In this document: positions 44,065 through 54,284 of the stretch, piece by piece | Position numbering within the stretch: position 1 is the first letter of the stretch | Layout: each line of letters opens with the position of its first letter | Assembly: GCF_000430685.1 (NCBI RefSeq) | Contig: NZ_AUMM01000011.1 | Coordinates: 1-64,000 of the forward strand | Length of the DNA stretch: 64,000 nt | Direction of reading: 5' to 3' | From: Tuberibacillus calidus DSM 17572 | GTDB taxonomy: Bacteria > Bacillota > Bacilli > Bacillales > Sporolactobacillaceae | Notes under the pieces: model-generated | Told to the model about the DNA's origin: nothing | The model's input: only the letters and a program-made list of their open reading frames with translations | Databases searched by the model: none | Translations under genes and position numbers: made by a program

Positions 44065-46797
44065 TTATTTGCTTTCTTTGAATTTGCGGCGAAGCACCAT
44101 TTGCAGGATGCCACCGTTGCGGTAGTAGTCGACATCAACTTCACTATCGAAACGAACGATCGCTTCGAAGGTTTTCTTGTTGCCGTTTTCGTCCGTCGCG
44201 GTAACGGTGACGAGTTGTTTTGGTTTAACATTGTCATCAATGTCGATGTCGAAGGTTTCTTTACCGGTTAAACCGAGTGTTTCAGCGTTTTCGCCTTCTT
44301 TAAATTGCAGCGGCAATACGCCCATGCAGACAAGGTTCGAACGGTGAATCCGTTCATACCCTTCCGCAATAACGGTTTTGATGCCGAGCAAGTTGGTACC
44401 TTTAGCCGCCCAGTCACGGGATGAACCCATACCGTAGTCGATGCCAGCAATGACAACAAGGCCTGTTCCGTCTTCTTTGTATTTCATGCAAGCATCATAG
44501 AACGGTAAAATTTCACCCGTCGGCCAGTACGGCGCAAAACCGCCTTCGGTACCCGGTGCGAGTTGGTTGCGAATGCGGATATTGGCAAACGTACCGCGCA
44601 TCATGACTTCGTGGTTGCCGCGGCGGGAACCATAGGAGTTGAAGTCGCGCGGGTCCACACCTTTTTCCATGAGATATTTACCAGCCGGGGTGTTTCTTGC
44701 AATCGCACCAGCCGGTGAAATATGGTCAGTCGTGACAGAGTCGCCGAGTTTGGCAATCGCGCGCAAGCCTTTCAGCGGTTGGATGGGATCCGGTTCAGGC
44801 TTGAGATTTTCAAAGAACGGCGGATTTTGGATGTATGTGGAATCTGGATCCCAATCATACAATTGCCCTTCACTCGTTTCGATGGCGTTCCAGCGTTCAT
44901 TTTCTTCGAAGACGCGGGCATATTCTTTCTTGAACATTTCTGGGCTGACAGACTGATTCAATACTTCTTCAATCTCATCAGATGTCGGCCAAATATCTTT
45001 AAAGTAGACATCATTGCCGTCTTTGTCTTTACCGAATGAATCATTCAACAAGTCAAAATCGACAGAGCCGGCCAGCGCATAAGCGACAACGAGCGGCGGT
45101 GAAGCCAAGTAGTTCGCGCGCACAAGCGGATGAATCCGGCCTTCAAAGTTCCGGTTACCGGAAAGAACGGAAGCGACGGTCATATCGTTTTTCGTAATGG
45201 CTTCTTCGACTTCCGGAAGCAGCGGCCCAGAGTTACCGATACAGGTTGTACAGCCGTAACCAACGAGGTTGAAGCCGAGTTGTTCCAGATACGGTAAAAG
45301 ACCACTATCTTTTAAATAGTCGGTAACAACTTTAGATCCTGGAGCTAAGCTGGTTTTGACATATTTCGGCACTTTTAAGCCTTTTTCAACGGCTTTTTTG
45401 GCAACAAGGCCCGCACCAATCATGACGCTCGGGTTGGATGTGTTGGTGCAGCTCGTAATCGCCGCAATGACGACCGAACCGGTTTTTAATACTTCGGTTT
45501 GGCCATCTTTATAGTTAATCGTTGATGTTTTATTAATTTCATCTTCACCAAAGCCAAAACCGTGAACACCAGCTTCGCGGGTTAACGCTTGACGGAATTC
45601 ACGCTTCATGTCGGAAAGATTAATCAAATCTTGCGGGCGTTTAGGACCGGATAAAGCCGGTTGAACGTCGGAAAGATTTAGTTCAATGACTTTTGTGAAG
45701 CGCGGTTCCGGTTTGTCCGGTGTATAGAACAAGCCGTTAGCTTTGCAGTAAGCTTCAACCAGTTTGATGTGTTCGTCACTGCGACCAGTCAGTTTCAAGT
45801 ATTTTAAAGTTTCATCGTCAACCGGGAAGAACGTTGCCGTTGCTCCGTTTTCCGGTGACATGTTGGCAATCGTTGCACGGTTAGCCAGCGACATTTGCGC
45901 CATGCCCGGGCCGAAGAATTCAACGAACTTGCCAACGACTTTTTCTTCACGCAAAAGCTGCGTCACTTTCAAAGCAAGGTCAGTAGCGGTTGTTCCGCTC
46001 GGAAGTTCCCCGGTTAAACGAACGCCGATGACTTCAGGAACAGGGAAATAGGACGGCTGACCGAGCATGCCGGCTTCCGCTTCAATCCCGCCAACGCCCC
46101 AGCCGAGGACGCCAAGACCGTTGATCATCGTTGTGTGCGAGTCTGTTCCAACTAAAGTATCCGGGAAAGCTAAGTATTCGCCGTCTTCTTCAATGCCGTG
46201 GACGACGGATGCTAAGTATTCCAAGTTAACTTGGTGGACGATCCCGGTTGCCGGAGGAACGGCGCGATAGTTTTCAAACGCATTTTGCGCCCATTTCAAG
46301 AATTTGTAACGCTCCATGTTGCGTTCAAATTCGCGTTCCATATTGTATTTCAGAGCATCGTCCGTCGCATAGCGGTCGACTTGCACGGAGTGGTCAACGA
46401 CAAGATCAACGGGCTTTTCCGGATTGATTTTTTGCGGGTCGCCACCCATATCCGCCATCGCTTTGCGCAGAGAAGCAAGATCGACGACAGCTGGAACCCC
46501 GGTAAAGTCTTGGAGAATAATGCGTGATGGGTTAAATGGAACATCGATGTCCGGGTTAACCGCATCGGTCCCCCATTTCGCTAAGTTTTCAACATGTTCT
46601 TTTGTGATGACGCGTCCGTCATACTGGCGTAATACCGATTCTAACAAGACCTTAATGGAATAAGGCAAGCGATCGATATCACCGAATTTCTTCAGGGCGT
46701 CAAGGCTGTAATACGTGTACGTTTTACCGTTGACGTCAAACGTTTTGCGCGCTTGATACACGTCATTTTTTGCCATTTCCTTTAAAGAAACAGGCAT
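44065..46797 (-). CDS. citB: Aconitate hydratase (AcnA/CitB)
   Basis: A 910-residue TCA-cycle enzyme converting citrate to isocitrate with a 4Fe-4S cluster; the Bacillus protein also binds RNA when the cluster is lost. Cluster ligands are in [17 protein letters not shown] and [13 protein letters not shown], active-site stretches in [22 protein letters not shown] and [16 protein letters not shown] at 46797 lies 8 bases after AAGGAG; an upstream GTG at 46806 overlaps the site. It appears monocistronic. ATAA/TTAT half-sites occur upstream, but a CcpC site could not be assigned with confidence. Confidence 0.97.
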   Translation of the reverse strand: MPVSLKEMAKNDVYQARKTFDVNGKTYTYYSLDALKKFGDIDRLPYSIKVLLESVLRQYDGRVITKEHVENLAKWGTDAVNPDIDVPFNPSRIILQDFTGVPAVVDLASLRKAMADMGGDPQKINPEKPVDLVVDHSVQVDRYATDDALKYNMEREFERNMERYKFLKWAQNAFENYRAVPPATGIVHQVNLEYLASVVHGIEEDGEYLAFPDTLVGTDSHTTMINGLGVLGWGVGGIEAEAGMLGQPSYFPVPEVIGVRLTGELPSGTTATDLALKVTQLLREEKVVGKFVEFFGPGMAQMSLANRATIANMSPENGATATFFPVDDETLKYLKLTGRSDEHIKLVEAYCKANGLFYTPDKPEPRFTKVIELNLSDVQPALSGPKRPQDLINLSDMKREFRQALTREAGVHGFGFGEDEINKTSTINYKDGQTEVLKTGSVVIAAITSCTNTSNPSVMIGAGLVAKKAVEKGLKVPKYVKTSLAPGSKVVTDYLKDSGLLPYLEQLGFNLVGYGCTTCIGNSGPLLPEVEEAITKNDMTVASVLSGNRNFEGRIHPLVRANYLASPPLVVAYALAGSVDFDLLNDSFGKDKDGNDVYFKDIWPTSDEIEEVLNQSVSPEMFKKEYARVFEENERWNAIETSEGQLYDWDPDSTYIQNPPFFENLKPEPDPIQPLKGLRAIAKLGDSVTTDHISPAGAIARNTPAGKYLMEKGVDPRDFNSYGSRRGNHEVMMRGTFANIRIRNQLAPGTEGGFAPYWPTGEILPFYDACMKYKEDGTGLVVIAGIDYGMGSSRDWAAKGTNLLGIKTVIAEGYERIHRSNLVCMGVLPLQFKEGENAETLGLTGKETFDIDIDDNVKPKQLVTVTATDENGNKKTFEAIVRFDSEVDVDYYRNGGILQMVLRRKFKESK

Positions 46798-46913
46798 TTG
46801 ATTCACTCCTTTAATCCTGATCCAACAGAACTCTCGTTAAGTACATGTTAATAATAATCCATCTTCTTACATAAGTAAAATACAAAGCTATTATTATTGG
46901 TCATAAGAATTAC

Positions 46914-48317
46914 TTATAACCTTTTCTTAAAATCCAATTTAGCAAAAGCTTGTCCAACAAGATCGATTTCTTCATCCGTGATCGTTCGGCAGTCAAGAAG
47001 AACGTGCGCTTCCTCAATTCGCCCGATGACGCTCGGTGTCCCTGTTCTCAGACGATCGGCGAGCGTCTGTGCTGGTAATTCCGAACTTTGGATTTTTACC
47101 CCATAGCTTTTTATTGGAACGTCAGGCATCGCACCGCCACCGACGCGAGATGTAAGTGGGACGATTTCCGCTTGGATGCTTGGATATAGCGCCAATGCCT
47201 TTTTTAGCTTAATGGCACGCGTTTTAATTGTTTCGGCATCTGCCACCACATCGCGGACCGTCGGAATTTCCACCTCTAGTTTTTCTGACAAATAACTTTG
47301 TAACGTTGCACCAAGGGAAGCAATCGTCATCTTATCCGTGCGAAATGTGCGGGCGAGCGGATGTTTTTTTAACCGATCGATCAAGTGTTTTTTGCCAAGA
47401 ATAATGCCCGCTTGCGGACCGCCAAATAATTTATCCCCGCTTGCCGAAAGAAGATCAACCCCCTCTTTTATGATGTTCGGGATAACCGGTTCTTGCCCGA
47501 ATCCGAGCCGGCCGTAATCAAACAGAGCACCACTTCCCAAGTCCTCATAAAAGAGTAGACCATGTTTTGCTGCGAGTTCCGCTAATTCTTGACGACTGGC
47601 TGCCTCTGTAAAACCAATGATTTTAAAATTGCTTTGGTGTACTTTCATCACCATAGCGGTATTTTCCGTAAGATTTTCGGCATAATCTTCAATGCGCGTT
47701 TTATTCGTTGTGCCAACCTCAATGAGTTGAGCGTCGCTTTCCGCCATGATGGAGGAGACCCGGAAAGATCCGCCGATTTCAACCAGTTCCCCCCTTGACA
47801 CCAGAACTTCCTTCCCTTTGGCGAATGTCCGCAAAATCATAAATACAGCCGCAGCATTATTATTGACAATCATAGCGCTTTCCGCACCTGTTAACAGTCT
47901 GAGAAGCGCTTCGATTTTTGCGGTTCGAGCGCCCCGATTTCCTTGTTCCAAGTCAAATTCAAGGTCAGTATAGGAGCTTCCGGCGACTCGCGCGGCATCA
48001 GCCGCCTTAGCGGATAATCTCGCCCTGCCCAAATTGGTATGTAAAACAACTCCGGTGGCGTTCACGACTTGCGTCAAAAGGGGCTCAAGCAACTCTCGTA
48101 CGCGTTTATCAAACGCCGTTAATATCTTGCGGTGCACTTCTTCTTTACTTTCATATGGTTTTCCCGCAATAAGCGCCTGCCTCTCCTCTTCAACCACATC
48201 TCGCGCAAGAGCTGTTAAATAGGTTTCGGAAATGGAGGCTGTCTTCTTCCATTTTATGTATACTTCGCTATCTTGTATGGCTTTAATGGAAGGGAGCAGC
48301 CTTAACGGATGATCCAT
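46914..48317 (-). CDS. selA: L-seryl-tRNA(Sec) selenium transferase
   Basis: A 467-residue PLP enzyme that converts seryl-tRNA(Sec) to selenocysteinyl-tRNA(Sec) using selenophosphate. The N-terminal LRLLPSIKAIQDSE, NATGVVLHTNLGRA, the PLP-lysine segment SASGDKLFGGPQAGIILGKK and the C-terminal VGGGAMPDV and TGTPSVIGRI are diagnostic of SelA. Full length. ATG at 48317 follows GAAGGTCGAAGG. It is divergent from selD, with which it shares a 217-base control region. Confidence 0.96.
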   Translation of the reverse strand: MDHPLRLLPSIKAIQDSEVYIKWKKTASISETYLTALARDVVEEERQALIAGKPYESKEEVHRKILTAFDKRVRELLEPLLTQVVNATGVVLHTNLGRARLSAKAADAARVAGSSYTDLEFDLEQGNRGARTAKIEALLRLLTGAESAMIVNNNAAAVFMILRTFAKGKEVLVSRGELVEIGGSFRVSSIMAESDAQLIEVGTTNKTRIEDYAENLTENTAMVMKVHQSNFKIIGFTEAASRQELAELAAKHGLLFYEDLGSGALFDYGRLGFGQEPVIPNIIKEGVDLLSASGDKLFGGPQAGIILGKKHLIDRLKKHPLARTFRTDKMTIASLGATLQSYLSEKLEVEIPTVRDVVADAETIKTRAIKLKKALALYPSIQAEIVPLTSRVGGGAMPDVPIKSYGVKIQSSELPAQTLADRLRTGTPSVIGRIEEAHVLLDCRTITDEEIDLVGQAFAKLDFKKRL

Positions 48318-48417
48318 GCCTTCGACCTTCTTTTTTCAGCGCAACAAACAGAGGATGATTCAAACATGAAAGTGTGGTTTCAGAATCATCCCCCATGTGC
48401 ACATTTTTATCGTTCGT

Positions 48418-48473
48418 ATGATGTTCCAACATCATTCGTTTATTTGGATTATTTGTGGCATATTTTGTATTAT
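48418..48473 (+). promoter_or_regulatory. Palindrome and candidate selD promoter
   Basis: ATGATGTT-CC-AACATCAT (48418-48435) is a perfect palindrome. Just after it lie TTGGAT (48444-48449) and TATTAT (48468-48473), 18 bases apart, a plausible promoter for selD. The palindrome sits immediately upstream of the -35 box in the selA-selD divergent region and could bind a regulator. A second dyad, GATGATTC...GAATCATC, lies near 48353-48390. Confidence 0.5.
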
Positions 48474-48534
48474 ATTTTAGTACAAACCTTTTTATATCGC
48501 AAAAACCACTCGTTTTATAAAGGAGGTTGGGCAA

Positions 48535-49581
48535 ATGACGGATATCAAGCGCTTAACCCATCTTTCGTCAAAAGCCGGGTGAGGCTGTAAACTAGGTCCT
48601 GAGGACTTGGCGCAAGTTTTGCGTCACTTACCAAAAATGCCGAATCATCCAAATGTGCTCGTCGGAACGGATACAGCAGATGACGGCGGCGTGTATAAGC
48701 TGACCGACGAGATCGCTTTGGTTCAGACGATCGATTACTTTACGCCCATCGTCGATGATCCTTATATGTTTGGCCAAATTGCCGCGGCCAACGCATTAAG
48801 CGACATATATGCCATGGGGGGTGCCCCTTTGACCGCTTTGAATATCGTCGGCTACCCCATGTCGGTTCTAGGACCGGATATGTTAACTGAAATTTTGAAA
48901 GGAGCCGGCGATAAAGTGATGGAAGCAGGTGCCGTCACACTTGGCGGGCACTCCATCGATGATAAGGAACCGAAGTTTGGACTTGCCGTAACGGGGATCG
49001 CTCATCCTGAACGCATCTATAAAAATGTCGGGGCAAAACCCGGAAATGTCTTGGTGTTGACAAAACCGATCGGGGTCGGCATCCAAACGACAGCGATTAA
49101 ACGCGATCTTTCCGACCCGGAAAAAACAGCGCGCGTTACGCAAGTCATGGCCATGCTGAATAAGACAGCCGCGGAACTTCTCAAACCTTATTCACCGAGA
49201 GCCGTCACCGATATAACGGGATTTGGTCTTTTGGGTCATTCCTATGAGATGGCTTCAGGTAGCGGTGTGTCACTCAATATTTATTATGAAAAGGTACCGA
49301 TATTGGAAGGCACCCTGGAACTCGCTGAACAAGGGGCTGTTCCCGGAGGCTCCAAAAGCAACATGAGATGGTTAGCGAATAACGTGACGTTCTCTCCAGA
49401 ACTTTCGGAGCATCAACGGATCATTCTTGCTGATGCGGTCACATCTGGAGGGCTTCTCATCAGCCTGCCTAAAGCGGAAGCTGAGAGCTATCTCCGCGAC
49501 CTCCACAAAGCTGGCATCACGGATGCCGCCATCGTCGGAGAGGTCATTGAACAGCAAGAAAAAACGATCTATGTCAAATAA
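48535..49581 (+). CDS. selD: Selenide, water dikinase, a selenoprotein (Sec16 by UGA readthrough)
   Basis: SelD makes selenophosphate from selenide and ATP. The gene starts at ATG 48535 after AAGGAGG and encodes 348 residues only if the TGA at 48580-48582 is read as selenocysteine. The start reads DIKRLTHLSSKAG-U-GCKLGPEDLAQVL. U16 and Lys19 match the catalytic Cys17 and Lys20 of the E. coli enzyme (GAGCGCK). The rest is a normal SelD: VGTDTADDGGVY, TIDYFTPIVDDPYMFG, NALSDIYAMGGAPLTALNIV, GGHSIDDKEPKFG, ITGFGLLGH. A conventional reading would wrongly start at 48607 and lose the catalytic loop. A candidate SECIS hairpin directly follows the UGA. selB is convergent. Confidence 0.95.
48580..48610 (+). 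promoter_or_regulatory. UGA codon and bacterial SECIS-like hairpin in selD
   Basis: Nine bases after the UGA, CTAGGTCC (48592-48599) pairs fully (two G-T wobbles) with GGACTTGG (48603-48610) around a TGA loop. The AGGUC stretch near the loop resembles the SelB-binding loop of E. coli fdhF. Position and size are as expected for a bacterial SECIS element. Confidence 0.75.
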
Positions 49582-49610
49582 AACCGAGGGCACATGTCCC
49601 CCGGTTTTAT
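49580..49610. terminator. Bidirectional terminator between selD and selB
   Basis: AAAACCGaGGG pairs with CCCcCGGTTTT across CACATGTC, with T/A-runs on both sides. It overlaps the selB stop codon by a few bases. Confidence 0.85.
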
Positions 49611-51499
49611 TTTTCGACCAGCCACTCGCGGGCATTTCCTTCCCTTTTCGTTAGCTTTAAATCATCTAATAGCTCAAGGAATGGGATGAGGTTTTTTCGC
49701 GTCAAATGCAATATTCCTTTGGCCTCTTTGATGGTAAAAACATGGCCCGTCCCTTTCTTTAATTTGTCTAGAGCTTGCCGAAACGCCAATCCGCTCAGCA
49801 AACGGTCGTCCGTTAAAGGATACGCCAAGCGTTGGTCAAGCAAATAGCGGCGAAAATCATCGGCGACCGATGCGGGGATTTGGAAATCAGCCATGAGATC
49901 CGACCAAGCTTCAGGGCACATGCCCTGTAAGTGCAAGGTTTTCTCAACGCCTGCCAACTTTTTCGCCCATTTCTCCGGATAATGCGGGGTAAAATCGGAA
50001 AGTCGCACGATATGGCGTTCGGCGCAAACCGTTCCATTTTGGATAAGAAATTGGCATGCGGCCTCAATCAATGGTTGCGGGTATGGCTTTCCTTTTCCGA
50101 GCCATTCCGCGCGGTTCAGACCAGACAAAAGCGGATGGGTCTCATGAAAACGCGCCAATGCCTGTGTCAATTGATCCGCTAACCGCTGCCTTTCGCTCGT
50201 TAACGCAAACCTTTCTTGTGAAATGGGTACGACCATTCCTTGATCCACTAATGTTTTAAGCGCGAGATCGAGCTCACCCGGTTTTAGACCCGTCGATCGC
50301 ATGAGTTGTTGTTTCTCTAAAACAAAATTCTTTTTTAAAGCCTCTTGAATCCATTCTTCCGGGTTCCCTTTGAGTTGGGTGGCCAACGTTTTCACCGTTT
50401 CTTCACCAAAACGATGCTTTTCTGCCAGCGGGTCAATCACTTCCCCGCCCCCCAGCGTTTCTGCCGGTGACGGCCGACGGACGATAAAGCGGTCACCTTT
50501 TTGGGTGACGACCGGACGGGTTAATTCGATTTGGGCATAGACCGACTCGCCCGCTTGCCAACGCTTGCGATCAAATAAAATTAAGCGTCCTTGGACCGTG
50601 GCCGTTCCGATGTGCAAGGCAAGCGGTGCCCGCTGTTTTACCGGTTTTGACATGGTTTTCAGCCCATGGAGCCGGACATCAATTCGCTCAGTCGGTTTGT
50701 AAAAATCCGAGCTGACGAGACAATCGCCTCTTTTGACTTCACTGGCATCGACTCCGGCGAGATTCACAGCCACCCGTTGCCCAGCCATTGCCCGTTGAAC
50801 TTGAACATGGTGCACCTGCAGTTGTTTGATTCTGACGATTTTGTTTTGCGGAAGCAATGTGACCGGCTCAGCGGTCGTCATTTGGCCATTAAAAATCGTG
50901 CCGCGCACAACGGTGCCATGTCCGTGAATCGTGAAGATATCGTCAATGGGAAGCCTGAGGGGATCTGCGGCATTCTTTCCTTTCACCCTTTTCGCCATGG
51001 TAAAAATCGCTTGTTTTAACGCGGGGATGCCGATCCCCAGAAGACTGTCCACCTTATAAATCGGTGCCCCTTCATAAACCGTCCCTTCCAACAGTTCCCG
51101 TATCTCCGCTTCAACTAAAACGAGTAACGCCTCATCGACAAGGCCGACTTTTGTCATAACAACCAAGATGTGGTGGATGCCAAGCAGTCGGAGAATCTCA
51201 AAATGCTCCCGCGTTTGCGGCATGACACCTTCATCGGCTGCCACCACTAATAAAACGAGATCGATCCCGGCGCAACCCGCAATCATTTGTCGAATGAAAC
51301 GTTCATGCCCCGGAACATCAATGACGGCCGCGCGCCGGCCATCGTCCAGATCTAAAAAAGCATAGCCGTTGACAATAGAAATTTTCCGTTTCTTTTCCTC
51401 AACAAGCCGGTCCGTTTCAATATTGGTTAATGCTTTTGTTAAAGCCGTTTTGCCGTGATCAATGTGTCCAGCGATCCCTATGGTGAAAAATGGCTGCAT
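49607..51499 (-). CDS. selB: Selenocysteine-specific elongation factor
   Basis: A 630-residue translation factor that brings Sec-tRNA(Sec) to UGA codons with a SECIS hairpin. The N-terminal EF-Tu-like part has G1 [35 protein letters not shown] (G3) and VVMTKVGLV (G4), then beta-barrel domains with [15 protein letters not shown]. The C-terminal ~250 residues are a row of winged helices that bind the mRNA hairpin. ATG at 51499 is 6 bases after AAGGTG; the open frame to 51595 lacks a site. It is convergent with selD. Confidence 0.95.
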   Translation of the reverse strand: MQPFFTIGIAGHIDHGKTALTKALTNIETDRLVEEKKRKISIVNGYAFLDLDDGRRAAVIDVPGHERFIRQMIAGCAGIDLVLLVVAADEGVMPQTREHFEILRLLGIHHILVVMTKVGLVDEALLVLVEAEIRELLEGTVYEGAPIYKVDSLLGIGIPALKQAIFTMAKRVKGKNAADPLRLPIDDIFTIHGHGTVVRGTIFNGQMTTAEPVTLLPQNKIVRIKQLQVHHVQVQRAMAGQRVAVNLAGVDASEVKRGDCLVSSDFYKPTERIDVRLHGLKTMSKPVKQRAPLALHIGTATVQGRLILFDRKRWQAGESVYAQIELTRPVVTQKGDRFIVRRPSPAETLGGGEVIDPLAEKHRFGEETVKTLATQLKGNPEEWIQEALKKNFVLEKQQLMRSTGLKPGELDLALKTLVDQGMVVPISQERFALTSERQRLADQLTQALARFHETHPLLSGLNRAEWLGKGKPYPQPLIEAACQFLIQNGTVCAERHIVRLSDFTPHYPEKWAKKLAGVEKTLHLQGMCPEAWSDLMADFQIPASVADDFRRYLLDQRLAYPLTDDRLLSGLAFRQALDKLKKGTGHVFTIKEAKGILHLTRKNLIPFLELLDDLKLTKREGNAREWLVEK

Positions 51500-51584
51500 A
51501 CGCTGCACCTTCTTAACCATCACAAGTCGATTTTCTTTCATTGTACATGGGATGCCTGGTGAAAGAAAGCGGGACGGCTTGCGT

Positions 51585-52685
51585 TTAGTTTTCATTCATC
51601 AGACTGCTTCCGCTTTTCACAGACACATTAGTTTTCTTCGGCTGATAGATGCAATAAGGATCGCTCGCCAAGTAATCACCAGTGACGGCGTAAGCGCGGG
51701 ATCGCGAACCTCCGCATATATGACGAAATTCGCATTGCCCGCATTTTCCTTTTAACAAATCCGGATTGCGCAATTCGCGAAAGACTTTATGATTCTGGTA
51801 AATGGAAAGGAGAGGTGTTTCCCTGACGTTTCCGCATTTGATGGGCAAAAACCCGCTCGGATAGACATCCCCGAGGTGGGATATGAAAACAAACCCTTTG
51901 CCATCATTCACCGCAAACGGCGCCCGGCCAATGCCATCCATGAACGGCCGCGCATCATCCCGCCCAGGTTTTGTCCGTTGGAATACCTCTTCTCCTTTTT
52001 GAAGAAGCACGCGCCGGTAAAACGGGGCTTCCGTCGTTTTGATATCAAAAGGCACGTGATCTTTTAGCTCAGATAACCAAAGCAGAACCTTTTCGTGGTC
52101 TTCTGGTGAAATGGGTTCCAAGTTCGTGGCACGGCCTGTGGGAATTAAGAAGAAGACGCTCCATAATACAGCCTTCAGCTCTTGGACGCGCTCAGCCATC
52201 TCTTTCAGCACGTCAACATTAAATCGGCTGACGACCGTATTGATTTGTACGGGTAACTCGAGTTCATGGAGATAGTGAATATATTTAATCGTCCGGTTAT
52301 AAGACCCTTTTACTCCCCGGAAGTAATCATGAATCGTTTCATTCGGACCGTCTAAACTGAACGCCCACCTGGAAAGTCCCGCTGCTTTAGCTCTTTCCAT
52401 TGCCTTGCGAGTCACTTTTGGCGTCATGGAAACCCGGATCCCTTTTTTCACCGCATACTCGATAAAATCAAATAAATCCGGACGCATTAGTGGATCGCCG
52501 CCGGTAAACACGAGCATGGCGCCTTCCATTTCCGCGATCTGATCAATAAGAGCGAATCCTTCTTCCGTTGTTAATTCGTCAGGATGTCTGAAATATTGGG
52601 CTTCGGCACGACAATGTAAGCAGCGAAGGGCACATGCCCGAGTGAGTTCCCAGATCACAATAAATGGCGATTTATGATAATCCAT
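51585..52685 (-). CDS. Radical SAM/SPASM domain protein (TIGR04053-like)
   Basis: A 366-residue iron-sulfur enzyme. The radical SAM cluster is held by CALRCLHC (C-x3-C-x2-C) in WELTRACALRCLHCRAEA, followed by FTGGDPLMRPDLF. The C-terminal SPASM region has a Cys set in LLKGKCGQCEFRHICGGSRSRAYAVTGDYLASDPYC for auxiliary clusters. The start DYHKSPFIVIWELT and overall layout fit the TIGR04053 group, which has no settled substrate; other SPASM enzymes mature peptides or modify haem. No precursor-peptide gene is visible nearby. Next to selB, but no selenium role is shown. Confidence 0.85.
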   Translation of the reverse strand: MDYHKSPFIVIWELTRACALRCLHCRAEAQYFRHPDELTTEEGFALIDQIAEMEGAMLVFTGGDPLMRPDLFDFIEYAVKKGIRVSMTPKVTRKAMERAKAAGLSRWAFSLDGPNETIHDYFRGVKGSYNRTIKYIHYLHELELPVQINTVVSRFNVDVLKEMAERVQELKAVLWSVFFLIPTGRATNLEPISPEDHEKVLLWLSELKDHVPFDIKTTEAPFYRRVLLQKGEEVFQRTKPGRDDARPFMDGIGRAPFAVNDGKGFVFISHLGDVYPSGFLPIKCGNVRETPLLSIYQNHKVFRELRNPDLLKGKCGQCEFRHICGGSRSRAYAVTGDYLASDPYCIYQPKKTNVSVKSGSSLMNEN

Positions 52686-52780
52686 GACATGTCATCTCCT
52701 ATCTACATGAGTGCTTTTTATATCTTCATGTAGATTACCTTTTTAGAAATGGAGACGTTGTGCCTTTTGTCACGAAAGAC

Positions 52781-52809
52781 TTGACAATTTTTTGAGGATA
52801 TCGTATGAT
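52781..52809 (+). promoter_or_regulatory. trpS promoter
   Basis: TTGACA (52781-52786) and TATGAT (52804-52809) are 17 bases apart, upstream of the T-box leader. Confidence 0.8.
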
Positions 52810-52894
52810 GCTTACAACTTAGAAAAGGGATGATTCCACGCTTCTCTTTTCATGAATGATGGATCGAATGGTGACCTGCAGTTCCTTTACTATT

Positions 52895-53142
52895 AGCTAG
52901 GCACCAGGTAAAAACCGAAATCGCGATGATGAAGAAGAGTAAGTGAATGCAGGATATCACAGAGAGCCGGCAGGAGGTGGAACGCCGGTATATCCGATTC
53001 ACTGAATGGGCTTCTGAGCTTCGGCCCGAAAAGTAGTAGGCGCCGACGGCAACCGACCGTTACATCGGGAAGAGTGCGTTCTTTTCTGAACGAATAAAGG
53101 TGGCACCACGGTCCCTCGTCCTTTGCTGGATGGGGGACTTTT
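52895..53142 (+). promoter_or_regulatory. T-box riboswitch (tryptophan) with terminator
   Basis: The leader of trpS shows the T-box layout. A stem I region begins near GATGAAGAAGAGTAAGTG, with AGTGAAT/ATTCACT arms. A specifier loop holds GAATGGGC with the Trp codon TGG. The T-box sequence AAAGGTGGCACCACGG is at 53096-53111. A terminator follows, formed by GTCCCTCGTCC (53111-53121) and GGATGGGGGAC (53127-53137), with a T-run. Uncharged tRNA-Trp would favour the antiterminator and trpS expression. Confidence 0.92.
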
Positions 53143-53168
53143 AAATTTGTCGTAAAGAGGTGTTGACG

Positions 53169-54167
53169 TTGGGAGAAAAAATTGTGTTAACAGGCATTAA
53201 GCCAACCGGTGATTTGCATATTGGAAATTACATTGGTGCAATCGCGCCAGCTATTGAGTTGTCGAATCAAGCCGATATGCGACCCGTTTACTTTATCGCT
53301 GATTATCACGCTTTAACATCCATGCAAAATGCTGAAGAACTTCATAACCGGACGTATGAAATTGCTGCCGCATGGCTTTCGTTTGGACTGAATCCCGAGA
53401 AAGTGCTGTTTTATCGGCAATCCGATATTCCGGAGATTTTTGAACTGAACTGGATTCTATCATGTCAGACGAGTAAAGGGTTGTTGAACCGCGCCCACGC
53501 CTATAAAGCCAAAGTAGAAGAGAATTTGGCGGCAGGTCGCGACCCTGATGCCGGGGTCTATATGGGGCTTTTTAATTACCCCGTCTTAATGGCGGCTGAT
53601 ATATTATTGTTTCAGGCAAACTTAGTGCCGGTAGGAAAAGACCAGATTCAACACGTTGAAATCGCCCGTGACATCGCCGAAACGTTCAATCGGACGTATG
53701 GAGAAACCTTCACTTTACCGGAAGCGCTCATCAGTGAAGACTCTGCCGTGATTCCGGGTCTTGACGGCCGGAAGATGAGCAAAAGCTATGGCAATGTCAT
53801 TCCGTTATTTGTCGATGAGAAAAAGTTGCGGAAACTCATTTTCAAAATCAAAACGGATTCCAAACCGCCGGAAGAACCGAAAGACCCCAATGATTCCATT
53901 CTCGTGGATATTTACCGCGCGTTTGCCACTCCGGAAGAAATCGCTGATTATGAACAAAAGTTCCGGGAGGGCATCGGTTACGGTGATGCTAAACAACTGT
54001 TGTTTGAAGCCGTCAACCGCAAATTGGAGGAGCCCCGCAGGCGATATCACGAGCTCATCCATGACAAGGAACGGTTGAATCAACTTTTAGAGAACGGTGC
54101 CGAGCGGGCGCGTGAAGTCGCTCGTCCTTTCATGAACGACATCCGTCGAAAAATCGGCAAATACTAA
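53169..54167 (+). CDS. trpS: Tryptophan--tRNA ligase
   Basis: A 332-residue class Ic aminoacyl-tRNA synthetase. The HIGH-like motif is GDLHIGNYIGAI and the KMSKS motif is GLDGRKMSKSYGN; FIADYHALTS and VGKDQIQHVEIARDIAE are conserved. TTG at 53169 lies 8 bases after AAAGAGG; the open frame begins at 53160. Controlled by the upstream T-box leader. A large inverted repeat follows as terminator. Confidence 0.96.
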   Translation: MGEKIVLTGIKPTGDLHIGNYIGAIAPAIELSNQADMRPVYFIADYHALTSMQNAEELHNRTYEIAAAWLSFGLNPEKVLFYRQSDIPEIFELNWILSCQTSKGLLNRAHAYKAKVEENLAAGRDPDAGVYMGLFNYPVLMAADILLFQANLVPVGKDQIQHVEIARDIAETFNRTYGETFTLPEALISEDSAVIPGLDGRKMSKSYGNVIPLFVDEKKLRKLIFKIKTDSKPPEEPKDPNDSILVDIYRAFATPEEIADYEQKFREGIGYGDAKQLLFEAVNRKLEEPRRRYHELIHDKERLNQLLENGAERAREVARPFMNDIRRKIGKY

Positions 54168-54171
54168 AACC

Positions 54172-54257
54172 AAAAGGTTGACTCAAAATTGACGGGTCTC
54201 AATCCGCGTGACAAAACCACGCTGTCAGAGAACAACCCCTGTCTGAGTCAACCTTTT
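54172..54257 (+). terminator. Long-stem terminator after trpS
   Basis: AAAAGGTTGACTCA (54172-54185) is the exact inverse of TGAGTCAACCTTTT (54244-54257). The inner part pairs partly (GCGTG/CACGC). It starts a few bases after the trpS stop. Confidence 0.8.
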
Positions 54258-54284
54258 CTTTGTAAAACTATTCCTTCCAGCGGT

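Noticed and set aside
46798-46913. CcpC or iron-type control site upstream of citB
   Set aside because: ATAA/TTAT half-sites are present, but the region is generally AT-rich and no convincingly spaced dyad could be fixed by eye.
48309-48590. 93-codon open frame in the selA-selD control region
   Set aside because: It runs across the promoter, the palindrome and the selD start in a different frame and has no ribosome-binding site. The dyads and the Sec-containing selD reading explain the region better.
48607-49581. SelD starting with the alanine-glutamine segment after the UGA
   Set aside because: This shorter reading lacks a ribosome-binding site and the catalytic loop. The 48535 start with UGA readthrough has both.
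51585-52685. Radical SAM/SPASM protein as a peptide-modifying (RiPP) system
   Set aside because: No small precursor gene, recognition-element protein or exporter is adjacent. The neighbours are selB and trpS.
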